DNA of 64,000 nucleotides from assembly GCF_000801955.1 (NCBI RefSeq), contig NZ_JSZO01000011.1, positions 1-64,000 on the forward strand, given 5' to 3'. The DNA comes from Ralstonia sp. A12. Its GTDB lineage: Bacteria > Pseudomonadota > Gammaproteobacteria > Burkholderiales > Burkholderiaceae. Positions within the stretch are counted from its first letter, which is position 1; each line of letters opens with the position of its first letter. Positions 18,010 to 26,144 of this stretch are shown one piece after another. Made by a program: the position numbers and the translations under genes. A model generated the notes under the pieces. It worked only from the letters and a program-made list of their open reading frames with translations. It was not told the origin of the DNA and did not search any database.

Positions 18010-19425
18010 TCAAACCAGAGACGGCGCACCCGCCGGCAGGAATTGTCCGCGGCCCGGTGCCGGTTCGAGGTACTTGCCGTTCTCGACCAGCATCTCGCCG
18101 CGCGAGAAGCAATGCACTGGCCAGCCGGTCACTTCAATGCCTTCGTACGGGGTGTAGTCCACCGCGTGATGCAGCGCATCGTTGGTGATGCGCACGCGGC
18201 GCTCCGGGTCCCACAGGGCGATGTCGGCATCGGCGCCCACGGCGATGGTGCCCTTGCGCGGGTATAGGCCGTACAGGCGCGCCGGGCGATACGACGTCAG
18301 TTCCACAAACTGATGCAGCGACAGCTTGCCTTGCGCGATGCCGTCGAACAGCAGCGGCAGGCGCGTTTCGATGCCGGGCACGCCGTTGGGAATATGGTCG
18401 AACGGCTGCGCTTGGCCGCCGAGCTTCTTGCCTTCCGGGTCGTCATAGTTGAACGGCGCGTGGTCGGACGAGAACACGCTGAACACGCCGCCGGCCAGCG
18501 CACGCCACACGGCCGCCTGGTTCTCGGGGTCACGCGGCGGCGGGCTGCAGACGCACTTGGCGCCTTCGTAGCCGTCGTCGCCTGGCAGGCCCATGTCTTC
18601 GGCGGTCAGGTAGAGGTACTGCGGGCAGGTCTCGGCCAGGATCTGCAGGCCGCGGCTTTGCGCCCAGCGGATCTGCTCGATGGCTTCCTTGCCCGACACG
18701 TGCACGATCAGGATGGGCACGTCCACCAGCTCGGCAAACGTGATGGCGCGGTGCGTGGCTTCACGCTCGACCGCGGCCGGGCGCGACAGACCATGGAAGC
18801 GCGGCGAGATGCGGCCTTCGCCCACCAGCTTTTCGGTCAGCCACGAGATGCAGTCGGCGTTTTCCGCGTGCACCATCACCAGCGCGTTGTTCTGCTTGGC
18901 AACGTCGAGCACGTCCAGCATTTCGCGGTCGGAGAGCTTCAGGTCGTCATAGGTCATGTAGACCTTGAACGAGGTGTAGCCCTTGCGGATCAGCTCCGGC
19001 AGTTCGTGCTTGAGCACTTCGGGCGTTGGGTCGGCCACGATCAGGTGGAATCCATAGTCGGCCACCGCTCGACCTTCTGCGCGGCGGTGGTAGTCGTCCA
19101 CCGCGGCCTTGAGCGAATGCCCCTTCTCCTGCGCGGCAAACGGGATGACCGTGGTGGTGCCACCGCACACGGCGGCGCGCGTGCCGGTGAAGAAGTCATC
19201 GGCCATGCGCATGCCGTCGGGCATGGGTTGGTCGAGGTGGCAATGGCCGTCAACGCCGCCTGGCAGCGCGAGCAGGCCGGTGGCATCGATTTCGCGCGCG
19301 CCACGCGGCAAGCCGTGGCCGAGCACGGCGATGCGGCCGTCGCGCACGCCGATATCGCACGTAAAGCGGTCGGAGGCGGTGACAACATCCGCGTTGCGAA
19401 TCACCAGGTCGAGTTCGGTGGACAT
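18010..19425 (-). CDS. hydA: Dihydropyrimidinase / D-hydantoinase family amidohydrolase
   Basis: Zinc amidohydrolase of 471 residues that opens dihydropyrimidine or hydantoin rings to N-carbamoyl acids. The metal motif is HCHLDQ (H61, H63), the likely carboxylated lysine is K154 in YTSFKVYMTYDD, and further ligands are in MVHAEN, IVHVSG and FSSDHAPFN. C-terminal PRKGTIAVGADADIALWDP matches the dihydropyrimidinase/phenylhydantoinase branch. ATG 19425 follows AAGGAGGCGCCAATC. No N-carbamoyl-amino-acid amidohydrolase gene lies nearby, although one would be needed for a standard hydantoin or reductive pyrimidine pathway. Its flanking genes suggest a non-standard substrate. Confidence 0.9.
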   Translation of the reverse strand: MSTELDLVIRNADVVTASDRFTCDIGVRDGRIAVLGHGLPRGAREIDATGLLALPGGVDGHCHLDQPMPDGMRMADDFFTGTRAAVCGGTTTVIPFAAQEKGHSLKAAVDDYHRRAEGRAVADYGFHLIVADPTPEVLKHELPELIRKGYTSFKVYMTYDDLKLSDREMLDVLDVAKQNNALVMVHAENADCISWLTEKLVGEGRISPRFHGLSRPAAVEREATHRAITFAELVDVPILIVHVSGKEAIEQIRWAQSRGLQILAETCPQYLYLTAEDMGLPGDDGYEGAKCVCSPPPRDPENQAAVWRALAGGVFSVFSSDHAPFNYDDPEGKKLGGQAQPFDHIPNGVPGIETRLPLLFDGIAQGKLSLHQFVELTSYRPARLYGLYPRKGTIAVGADADIALWDPERRVRITNDALHHAVDYTPYEGIEVTGWPVHCFSRGEMLVENGKYLEPAPGRGQFLPAGAPSLV

Positions 19426-19438
19426 GATTGGCGCCTCC

Positions 19439-20167
19439 TTATGCCACTTTCGAAAACAGGCGGCCCCAGCCGTGCAGCTCGCGCGTGTCGACGCCGGCCA
19501 GGCGCAGCGATTTCCACACGACCGTCGAGATGGTGTCGTAGACGGGGATGCCGGTTTCCGCTTCCAGCGCTTCCACCAAATGCGCCGCGCGCAGGTTTGT
19601 GCAGAACGTGGTGATGGCAGCGGGTTTTTGCTGCGCCACTTCACGCACCATTGCGCGGATCGTGTCTTCTTCCACATCGGCAAAGCTGTGGTTGACGTGC
19701 AGATCCAGGTGGCGCTCGGCGATGCAGTTGAAACCGCTACGCTTGTAGTTCTGCACGATCAGCTGCTGCACGTCGTTGAGGTACGGCGTGACGAGCGCGA
19801 AGTCACGCGCGCCCGTCTTGGCGAGGATCTCATTGAGCGCCAGCACCGACGTGGTGGCCGGAATGCCGGTGGCCTCGGTGATCTGGCGGCACAGCGCTTC
19901 GTCTTTCTCAAAACCGAGCCAGCCGGAGGAGGTGCCGTTCCATGCGATCACATCGACGTGCGCGTCAGCCAGCAGCTTGGCCGCGTTCAGGATCTTCTCC
20001 AGATCGAACTGGCCCAGCGCCTGATCGCGCAGCGAAATTTCCGTGACGGTAAAGCGCGAGAAATGCGCGCTGACGTTGGGCAGCCCGCTCACCATGGCGC
20101 TGGTGATGGGTTCCAGCGCCGTGTTGGACGACGGCGTGAGCATGCCGAGCTTGATGCGTTTGGTCAT
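19439..20167 (-). CDS. Arylmalonate-decarboxylase / maleate-isomerase-like protein
   Basis: Asp/Glu-racemase-superfamily protein of 242 residues. It has a single likely catalytic cysteine, C189 in ITTFCTNLRA. The first-half cysteine found in racemases and maleate isomerase is replaced by the stretch WNGTSSG (76-82). Gly-Thr-Ser near 75, a tyrosine near 126 and one cysteine near 188 are the active-site set of arylmalonate decarboxylase, and here Y129 also fits. A decarboxylase of a malonate-type acid is therefore the best guess; maleate cis-trans isomerase is the alternative. ATG 20167 starts the family domain. It is co-directional with the hydantoinase gene, 13 bp upstream of it. Confidence 0.75.
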   Translation of the reverse strand: MTKRIKLGMLTPSSNTALEPITSAMVSGLPNVSAHFSRFTVTEISLRDQALGQFDLEKILNAAKLLADAHVDVIAWNGTSSGWLGFEKDEALCRQITEATGIPATTSVLALNEILAKTGARDFALVTPYLNDVQQLIVQNYKRSGFNCIAERHLDLHVNHSFADVEEDTIRAMVREVAQQKPAAITTFCTNLRAAHLVEALEAETGIPVYDTISTVVWKSLRLAGVDTRELHGWGRLFSKVA

Positions 20168-20259
20168 GGGAGTCTTCTTCGTGATTGGTGCGGCCCTGGC
20201 GTGCGGATGGTCACGCGCGGGGCCTCGCTCATTGATTGGGGGTGGTTCCTCTTCTAGCG

Positions 20260-21567
20260 TCAGACCGGCAGCTTCTTGCCGTAATCGATCAGCATCGTGG
20301 AGCAGATGAACAGCCCAGCACCGGCAGCGGCAAATAGCATCAGCGCCATGTCGTAGGAGCCCGTTGCCTGCACGATTACGCCCACGATGATGGGCATGCC
20401 GATACCGGCCACGTTGCCGCCCAGATTCATCGTGCCGCCCAGGAAGCCCACGCGCTTGCGCGTGCCCAGAATCGACGGCACGCACCAGAACAGGCCGCAC
20501 CAGCGCAAGAAGAACAGCGTCACCGACAGCAGCGCCACAACGACGATCGGGTCCTTGAAGCGCGCCACGGTGTAGATGGCCACCGTGGCAACCACCGATG
20601 CAATGCCGAACAGCGTGCGCAGCACCTTGGCCTGCGATGCGCCGGCTGCCTTCCACTTGTCGGCCAGCCAGCCGCCGAACATTTCACCAACGAAGCCGGA
20701 GAAGAACATGGCGAACACTGCGCCGCCCATCTGCTTGATATCCAGGCCGTGCACCTTCGAGAGGTAGGTCGGCATCCAGGTCAGCAGGCCGTAGAACAAC
20801 GCGTTGAAGCACATCCAGCCGAAGAACATGCCCCACACCGAGCGGTACTTGAAGAAGTCCAGCACGTTGCCGCTCACGTTGGCCGGCTCTGCTGCCATGT
20901 CGGCAGCGTGCGCGGCCTCGATGTAGGTTGCTTCGGCGTCATTCACGGACGGGTGCTGGCGCGGATGGTTGCGGACGTACCACCAGGCGAAGAAGCCCGC
21001 GATCATGGTGCCGATGCCGGCCACCACGAACGAGGTGCGCCAGGATTGAAACTCGGTGATCAGTCCCGCGATGATGAGCGCCCCCAGCGCCGCACCCAGC
21101 GGCGCACCGCCGTCGAGCAGCGTGGCACCGCGGCCGCGCTCGTTTTGCGTCATCCAGATGGCATTGAGCTTGCCGCCGGCCGGATAGATCGGCGCTTCAG
21201 CGGCGCCCAGGCCCAGGCGCGTGAGCATCAGCGGTACCCAGCCGGTGCAGACCGCCGCGATCGCCTGGAAGAAGCCCCAGCCCAGCGTGGCGCCGGCAAT
21301 CACGACGCGCGGACCGAAGCGGTCGGCCAGCATGCCGCCGGGGATCTGCATGAAGGCGTAGGTCCAGAAGAACGAACTCAAGAGCAGGCCTTGCACCGCC
21401 GGGCCGATATCGAATTCCTTGGCGATCAGCGGCATCGCCACTGACAACGATGCCCGGTCGACGTAGTTGATGGAGATGAGCATCAACATCATCAGAAAGA
21501 TCTTCCAGCGCACGGAGCTCTTCGTCTCCGTTAGCGCCATGGCCGGGGCCTGGCTTGCGGTTTCCAT
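20260..21567 (-). CDS. MFS transporter, anion:cation symporter (ACS) family
   Basis: Inner-membrane transporter of 435 residues with twelve predicted helices. Helix 1 is preceded by a charged tail and followed by YVDRASLSVAMPLI, typical of ACS-family carriers for hexuronates, galactonate, phthalate or tartrate. The cytoplasmic loop between helices 2 and 3 carries GGMLADRFGPRVVI, the MFS motif, and the centre has an acidic interdomain loop. It is first in the leftward operon, 92 bp upstream of the decarboxylase-like gene, and presumably imports the acid that the enzymes degrade. It is divergent from the GntR regulator gene. Confidence 0.9.
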   Translation of the reverse strand: METASQAPAMALTETKSSVRWKIFLMMLMLISINYVDRASLSVAMPLIAKEFDIGPAVQGLLLSSFFWTYAFMQIPGGMLADRFGPRVVIAGATLGWGFFQAIAAVCTGWVPLMLTRLGLGAAEAPIYPAGGKLNAIWMTQNERGRGATLLDGGAPLGAALGALIIAGLITEFQSWRTSFVVAGIGTMIAGFFAWWYVRNHPRQHPSVNDAEATYIEAAHAADMAAEPANVSGNVLDFFKYRSVWGMFFGWMCFNALFYGLLTWMPTYLSKVHGLDIKQMGGAVFAMFFSGFVGEMFGGWLADKWKAAGASQAKVLRTLFGIASVVATVAIYTVARFKDPIVVVALLSVTLFFLRWCGLFWCVPSILGTRKRVGFLGGTMNLGGNVAGIGMPIIVGVIVQATGSYDMALMLFAAAGAGLFICSTMLIDYGKKLPV

Positions 21568-21722
21568 TACGCGTGTCTCCTTGATCGCTCCTGAAGCCGT
21601 TTCGAGAAGCGCCCGACGGACCTGGCTGTCGTCGCCAGTTTGCTGCGGGTGGCGCTGTTCGAAACGACCTCAAAAGTCGGTTTGATTGAATAGTGTTGCG
21701 CAACGTGGCCGAGTATAGGATA

Positions 21723-21751
21723 CGTAATCTGTAATTACAACACTTGTAAGT
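21723..21751. promoter_or_regulatory. Candidate GntR operator between the MFS and GntR genes
   Basis: TGTAATTACA (21730-21739) is a perfect 10-bp palindrome. Just before it lies GTAA and just after it TTGTAAG, so GTAA recurs three times within about 30 bp. FadR-subfamily GntR proteins often bind short palindromes of the T-G-T-n-A-C-A kind. The site is AT-rich in GC-rich surroundings and lies in the 262-bp gap between divergent promoters. The assignment to this regulator is inference. Confidence 0.45.
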
Positions 21752-21829
21752 TATTGATTTATATAAAGTGAAATAGCAGAATAGTCGCGTGTGGTAGCCT
21801 TCTTGTGGTGCCTGTTCCTCATTCCGGTG

Positions 21830-22555
21830 ATGCCTGTGACTCAATCGTTGCTCCAATCCACGCGCCTGCGCACGCTCGGCATGTCGGCCGAAATTGCCAC
21901 GCGTTTGCGCACCCTGATCGAAGAGGGTGAGCTGCCGCCTGGCGCCCGCATTGACGAGCGCGCCTTCTGTGAGATGTTCGATGTCTCCAAGACGCCGCTG
22001 CGCGAGGCGCTCAAGGTGCTGGTGGCCGAAGGGCTGGTGCTGCATCGGCAGTACATCGGCTATCGCGTTGCACCGCTCGATCTTGATGAGCTGCGCGCCA
22101 CCTTCGAGACCTTGCACGGGCTGGAAGCCACTGCCGGCGAGCTGGCAGCGTCGCGCTTGTCCGAGGTGGCCATGGCTCGCCTGGAGCGCAAGCACCAGGC
22201 CATGCTCGATGCGCACGAGGCAGGGCGGCGCACCGAGTACTTTCGCATCAACCAGGAAATCCACCAGCTCATCATCGACGGCGCGGCTAACCCGGTGCTG
22301 GCCGGCATCTACGCTGCGCTGATGAGCAAGGTCCACCGCGCGCGCGGTGCCGCCAATGCCGACATGCTGCGCTGGCAGGAATCGCACGAAGAGCACGAAG
22401 TCATCATGGCTGCGCTGCGCGAGCCGGGCCGCCCGCGCTTGGCGCAGGTGCTGCGCGAACACTCCGAGAACACGGCCAAGGAAGTGCTGAGCGTGGTCGC
22501 GCGAAGCTTGTCCGAAACGTCCCGAACCAAGAACGAAGCCAAAGGAAACCGATGA
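21830..22555 (+). CDS. GntR-family regulator, FadR/FCD type
   Basis: Transcription factor of about 241 residues. The winged helix has EGELPPGARIDERAFCEMFD and SKTPLREALKVLVAEGLV. An all-helical FCD ligand-binding domain follows, with metal-ligand candidates in RINQEIHQLIIDGAANP and HEEHEVIMAAL. ATG 21830 is preferred; a GTG at 21791 would add a hydrophobic stretch unlike the family. It overlaps the FAH-family gene by 4 bp (ATGA) and is divergent from the MFS-hydantoinase operon, so it probably regulates the whole cluster in response to a carboxylic acid. Confidence 0.9.
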   Translation: MPVTQSLLQSTRLRTLGMSAEIATRLRTLIEEGELPPGARIDERAFCEMFDVSKTPLREALKVLVAEGLVLHRQYIGYRVAPLDLDELRATFETLHGLEATAGELAASRLSEVAMARLERKHQAMLDAHEAGRRTEYFRINQEIHQLIIDGAANPVLAGIYAALMSKVHRARGAANADMLRWQESHEEHEVIMAALREPGRPRLAQVLREHSENTAKEVLSVVARSLSETSRTKNEAKGNR

Positions 22556-23400
22556 AACTCGTACGTGTAGGCCAACCGGGGGCAGAGCGCCCCGGACTGA
22601 TCGATGCACAAGGGCGCGTGCGTGACCTCAGCGGTGTGCTGAGCGACGTAGGGCCGCAGCAGTTGTCCGATGCAGCCTTGGCGCAACTGGCACAAGCGGA
22701 CATGGAGGCGCTGCCCGTGGTCCAGGACGCGCGCTTTGGCGTGCCATGGCACGGTATCGGCAAGATCATCGCTATCGGCCTGAACTATGCCGACCATGCC
22801 GCTGAAGCCGGCATGGCGCCGCCGGCGGAACCCATCGTCTTTCTCAAGGCCAACAGCGCGTTGAACGGCCCGAATGATGCCGTCATGCTGCCGCGCGGGT
22901 CGGAGAAGACCGACTGGGAGGTTGAACTCGGCGTGGTGATCGGCAAGACGGCGCGCGATGTGTCACGTGAAGCGGCGCTGTCGCACGTGGCTGGCTATTG
23001 CGTAGTCAACGACGTGTCGGAGCGCGAGTTTCAGCTCGAACGCGGCGGCACGTGGGACAAGGGCAAGGGCTGTGACACCTTCTGCCCGGTGGGGCCGTGG
23101 CTGGTCACGCGCGATGAGGTGCCCGACCCGCAGGCGCTCAACCTATGGCTTGAAGTCAACGGCGAGCGCGTGCAGAAGGGCAACACGGCCACCATGATCT
23201 TCGGCGTGGCGCACTTGGTGAGCTACGTCAGCCGTTTCATGACGCTGCACCCTGGGGACCTGATCTGCACGGGCACGCCGCCGGGTGTCGGCATGGGTTG
23301 CAAGCCCCCGCGCTATCTCAAGGCCGGCGACACTATGCGTCTGGGTGTGGATGGCATTGGCGAGCAGACCCAACCGGTGGTGGCTTACGCCAAGGATTGA
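22552..23400 (+). CDS. Fumarylacetoacetate hydrolase family protein
   Basis: Metal-dependent enzyme of 282 residues. It contains GLNYADHAAEAG, the glutamate pair in DWEVELGVVIG, the NDVSERE loop, and the C-terminal PGDLICTGTPPGVGMG motif of FAH-fold enzymes. Relatives are 2-keto-4-pentenoate hydratases, acylpyruvate hydrolases and ureidoglycolate-lyase-like proteins. The last option would suit a pathway that begins with ring opening by a hydantoinase. Its start codon overlaps the stop of the GntR gene, so the two are cotranslated. The exact reaction is unknown. Confidence 0.88.
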   Translation: MKLVRVGQPGAERPGLIDAQGRVRDLSGVLSDVGPQQLSDAALAQLAQADMEALPVVQDARFGVPWHGIGKIIAIGLNYADHAAEAGMAPPAEPIVFLKANSALNGPNDAVMLPRGSEKTDWEVELGVVIGKTARDVSREAALSHVAGYCVVNDVSEREFQLERGGTWDKGKGCDTFCPVGPWLVTRDEVPDPQALNLWLEVNGERVQKGNTATMIFGVAHLVSYVSRFMTLHPGDLICTGTPPGVGMGCKPPRYLKAGDTMRLGVDGIGEQTQPVVAYAKD

Positions 23401-23415
23401 AGCGCGGATACGAAA

Positions 23416-23814
23416 CTAGGGCAGCGGCGCATCCTCCAGCACGGCATGCGTCAACGCGCGGATGCGCTGATCCACGAAGTAGCCGCCGCCCTCTGTATAG
23501 CGCAGGAAGACGCGCGAGCATGCCGTGCACTCCCAGACATCGCAGCGGTTGAACGGGTAATACAGCGCTGCGATGGGGGCTACGGGTGACCAATACTCCG
23601 TGTCCTTCGGATGAAACTCCACCAAGGTGGCTTCGTCGACGTCGCCCTGGATCAAGGTGCCGATGCGGTGCACCTGTTCATCAGGAAACGAAACGGGTCG
23701 GCTTGCCCATCCGATGAGCGGCGTTGTGCAACACGTGCATGCTGATGTGACGCGATCCGAGCGCGTCGCTAGCGCTTCGAGTGCTGCAAAGTCCAGATAG
23801 GGGAGCGAATCCAT
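23416..23814 (-). CDS. Cysteine-rich hypothetical protein
   Basis: Small protein of 132 residues that I do not recognise. Two cysteine groups, C26/C28/C29 (SACTCCTTP) and C91/C96/C99 (CDVWECTACS), could form a zinc or Fe-S site. No signal peptide or membrane helix is seen, and aromatic residues are frequent (YWSP, YYPF). ATG 23814 is used; a GTG at 23823 is possible, and the longer frame upstream lacks a good start. It is convergent with the FAH gene (15-bp gap) and lies 85 bp after the aminotransferase gene on the same strand. The coding call rests on length, codon use and the cysteine pattern. Confidence 0.6.
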   Translation of the reverse strand: MDSLPYLDFAALEALATRSDRVTSACTCCTTPLIGWASRPVSFPDEQVHRIGTLIQGDVDEATLVEFHPKDTEYWSPVAPIAALYYPFNRCDVWECTACSRVFLRYTEGGGYFVDQRIRALTHAVLEDAPLP

Positions 23815-23899
23815 GCCGTGCACGAGGGGAGTCAGTTGAAGCCGGCAAGGGTAGCATCCGCGTCGCGCGTGGGCGCATGCACCTGCACCTGAACGTGCA

Positions 23900-25099
23900 C
23901 TATTGAAGCGCGCCCAGCGCCGCTGCCATTCGATCCGCCGCCAGCGCAAGCTGTGCATCCGACGTTGCATACGACAGCCGCAGGAAGCCTGCCATGCCAA
24001 AGCCCGACCCCGGCACCACGGCCACGCCCTGTTCCAGCAGATAGGCCGCCAGCGCGACATCGTCGGTCACAACGCTGCCTTCGGGTGCCTTGCGGCCGAT
24101 GAAGGCGCGCACATCCGGAAACAGGTAGAAGGCGCCCTCCGGCTTGGGCGTATGCAGCCCGTCAATCGCGTCAAAACGCTGCAGGAGGAAATCCCGTCGC
24201 GCCTGGAAGATGCCGCAGCGGCGCGCCACCTCATCCTGCGGACCATCCAGCGCCGCCACTGCTGCCGCCTGCGACACCGACGACGTATGCGAGTTGATCT
24301 GCATCTGGATCTTGGTCATGGCCTCGATCAGGGTGCGCGGCCCGCTGGCGTAACCCACGCGCCAGCCTGTCATCGAGTACGCCTTGGATACGCCGTTGAC
24401 CGTCAGGATGCGCGGTGCCAGATCCGGTGCAATTGCCGCCAGCGTGGCTGCCTTGCGCCCGTCATACAGGATGTGCTCGTAGATGTCATCCACGAGGATG
24501 AAGAAGCGCTGGTTGGCGCTCTTGCGCAGGATCTCGGCAAACCGCAGCAACTGGTCAGCCGTGTAGGCCGTGCCGCTCGGGTTGCTGGGCGAGTTCAGCA
24601 CCAGCCATTTGGTGCGCAGCGTGATCGCCGCTTCCAGGGTTTCGGGCTGCAGCGCGTAGCCGGTCTCGGGTGACGTGAGCAGCGGCCGCAGCGTGCCGCC
24701 GTTCATGGAGACGATGTCGGCATACGAAGCCCAGTACGGTGCGGGAATCAGAACTTCATCCCCCGGGGTCAACGTTGCCAGGAACGCCTGATAGATGACC
24801 TGCTTGCCACCACAACCCACGCTGATATCGGCCGGCGTAGTGATCAGGCCGTTCTCACGCAGCAGCTTGCGCACGATGGCCTCACGCAATTGCACCGTGC
24901 CATTGATGGGGGTGTAGCGGGTCTGCCCCTCGGCAATCGCGCGCACGGCGGCCTCGCCAATGTGCTCGGGTGTCGGAAAGTCGGGCTCGCCCAGCGTCAT
25001 GTCGACAACGCTGTGCCCGGCTTGCTGCGCCTGACGCGTACGTTCTGCCATGACCTGGATGGGAGAGGGGCGAAGGGTGGAGACGGTCTTGGAGAGCAT
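23900..25099 (-). CDS. Pyridoxal-phosphate-dependent class I aminotransferase, AspC-like
   Basis: Cytoplasmic aminotransferase of about 399 residues. The PLP lysine is in NGVSKAYSMTGWRVGY; substrate and cofactor residues are in LNSPSNPSGTAY and LVDDIYEHILYDG, and the domain ends with LRLSYATSDAQL. This pattern matches subgroup I-gamma aspartate/aromatic aminotransferases. Three ATGs are available; the one at 25099 is chosen because AAAGG lies about 10 bp upstream and the length then matches the family, but 25129 or 25156 are possible. It is divergent from a LysR gene. Confidence 0.88.
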   Translation of the reverse strand: MLSKTVSTLRPSPIQVMAERTRQAQQAGHSVVDMTLGEPDFPTPEHIGEAAVRAIAEGQTRYTPINGTVQLREAIVRKLLRENGLITTPADISVGCGGKQVIYQAFLATLTPGDEVLIPAPYWASYADIVSMNGGTLRPLLTSPETGYALQPETLEAAITLRTKWLVLNSPSNPSGTAYTADQLLRFAEILRKSANQRFFILVDDIYEHILYDGRKAATLAAIAPDLAPRILTVNGVSKAYSMTGWRVGYASGPRTLIEAMTKIQMQINSHTSSVSQAAAVAALDGPQDEVARRCGIFQARRDFLLQRFDAIDGLHTPKPEGAFYLFPDVRAFIGRKAPEGSVVTDDVALAAYLLEQGVAVVPGSGFGMAGFLRLSYATSDAQLALAADRMAAALGALQ

Positions 25100-25160
25100 T
25101 CGGGCGGCCTTTCGATCAGCGTGATCCATGGGAATGCGCACTAATCTAGAATTCATGTTG

Positions 25161-25181
25161 TTCAATCTCAATTGAGTTTTG
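25161..25181. promoter_or_regulatory. Candidate LysR site in the aminotransferase/LysR gap
   Basis: CTCAATTGAG (25167-25176) is a perfect palindrome in the gap between the aminotransferase and LysR genes, about 13 bp upstream of the LysR start. TTCAAT just before it and TTTTG after it extend the symmetry weakly. Its position close to the LysR start would fit autoregulation. Symmetry and location are the only evidence. Confidence 0.35.
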
Positions 25182-25188
25182 CTTCAGC

Positions 25189-26088
25189 ATGAAGAACACC
25201 CTTGCGCCGCAGTCCCCGACGCTTCGTCAGTTGGAGCTGCTGCTGTCACTGGCCGGCGCCGATGGCATTGCCAATGCCGGCGCCAGGATCGGAATGACAC
25301 CGTCCGCAACCAGCCACGCGTTGCGCGCCCTGGAAACCGCGCTGGGCACGGCCTTGGTGGATCGTAATGCGCAGACGGTGGAACTCACGCACGCGGGGCA
25401 GCAGATCCTTCCACACGTGCGGGATCTCTTTGCCGCGCTGAACCTGATTCAAGCCACAGCCAGCGCCAGTACCGGCCTGCAGAGCGGCGTGCTGCGGATC
25501 GGCTCGTTTGGTGCCAGTTCATCGCTGCGGCTGCTGCCACCGCTGCTGGAACGCTTTCAGGATCGCCACCCAGGCATTGAGGTGTATGTCACGGAAAAGC
25601 CCGATGCGGAAATCGAGCAGGCGCTGGTTGAGCGCCGTATCGAGTTGGCTGTGGTCACCTTGCCCAAGCCGCAGTTCGACACGCTGCCGCTGGCCGTGGA
25701 CGAACTCGTTGCCGTATTGCCGACGCGACACCCGCTGGCGCAGGCCGATTCCGTTGACCTGCGCACGCTGGCACGGCATCCGCTGATCCTCACCCATGCC
25801 GGCTCGCAAGACCTGGTGGCGCGCATGTTTGCGCGGGCCAACGTGCAGCCGAAGGTCACGCATGAGCTGTCGCAGTTGCTGTCGATCCTGGAGTTCGTGG
25901 CGCGCGGGCAGGGTGTGTCGATTCTGGCGTCGTTGGCGCTGCCCGAGCGGCATGATGGGGTGGTGGTTCGCAAGATCACCCCGCGCGCCTCACGCCGCGT
26001 GGGGCTGGCCTGCCTGAACCAGCGCAGGCTATCACCGGCTGCGGCGGCATTGTGGCGGCAGGCGCAGGCCATCAAGCTGCGTCGATAA
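25189..26088 (+). CDS. LysR-family regulator, GltC/CysB-like effector fold
   Basis: Regulator of 299 residues. The helix-turn-helix includes RQLELLLSLAGADGIANAGA and MTPSATSHALRALETALGTA, then LVDRNAQTVELTHAGQQILP. The effector domain begins at about 92 (GVLRIGSFGASSSLRLLPPL). It is divergent from the aminotransferase gene (90 bp between starts), which it probably regulates. A second LysR gene follows 56 bp downstream on the same strand, so the two regulator genes may be cotranscribed. Confidence 0.9.
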   Translation: MKNTLAPQSPTLRQLELLLSLAGADGIANAGARIGMTPSATSHALRALETALGTALVDRNAQTVELTHAGQQILPHVRDLFAALNLIQATASASTGLQSGVLRIGSFGASSSLRLLPPLLERFQDRHPGIEVYVTEKPDAEIEQALVERRIELAVVTLPKPQFDTLPLAVDELVAVLPTRHPLAQADSVDLRTLARHPLILTHAGSQDLVARMFARANVQPKVTHELSQLLSILEFVARGQGVSILASLALPERHDGVVVRKITPRASRRVGLACLNQRRLSPAAAALWRQAQAIKLRR

Positions 26089-26144
26089 CGCTGGCGCTGG
26101 CATGCCATGCGCTATCCTCATCCGATCGAACCTCGCTCCCGATC

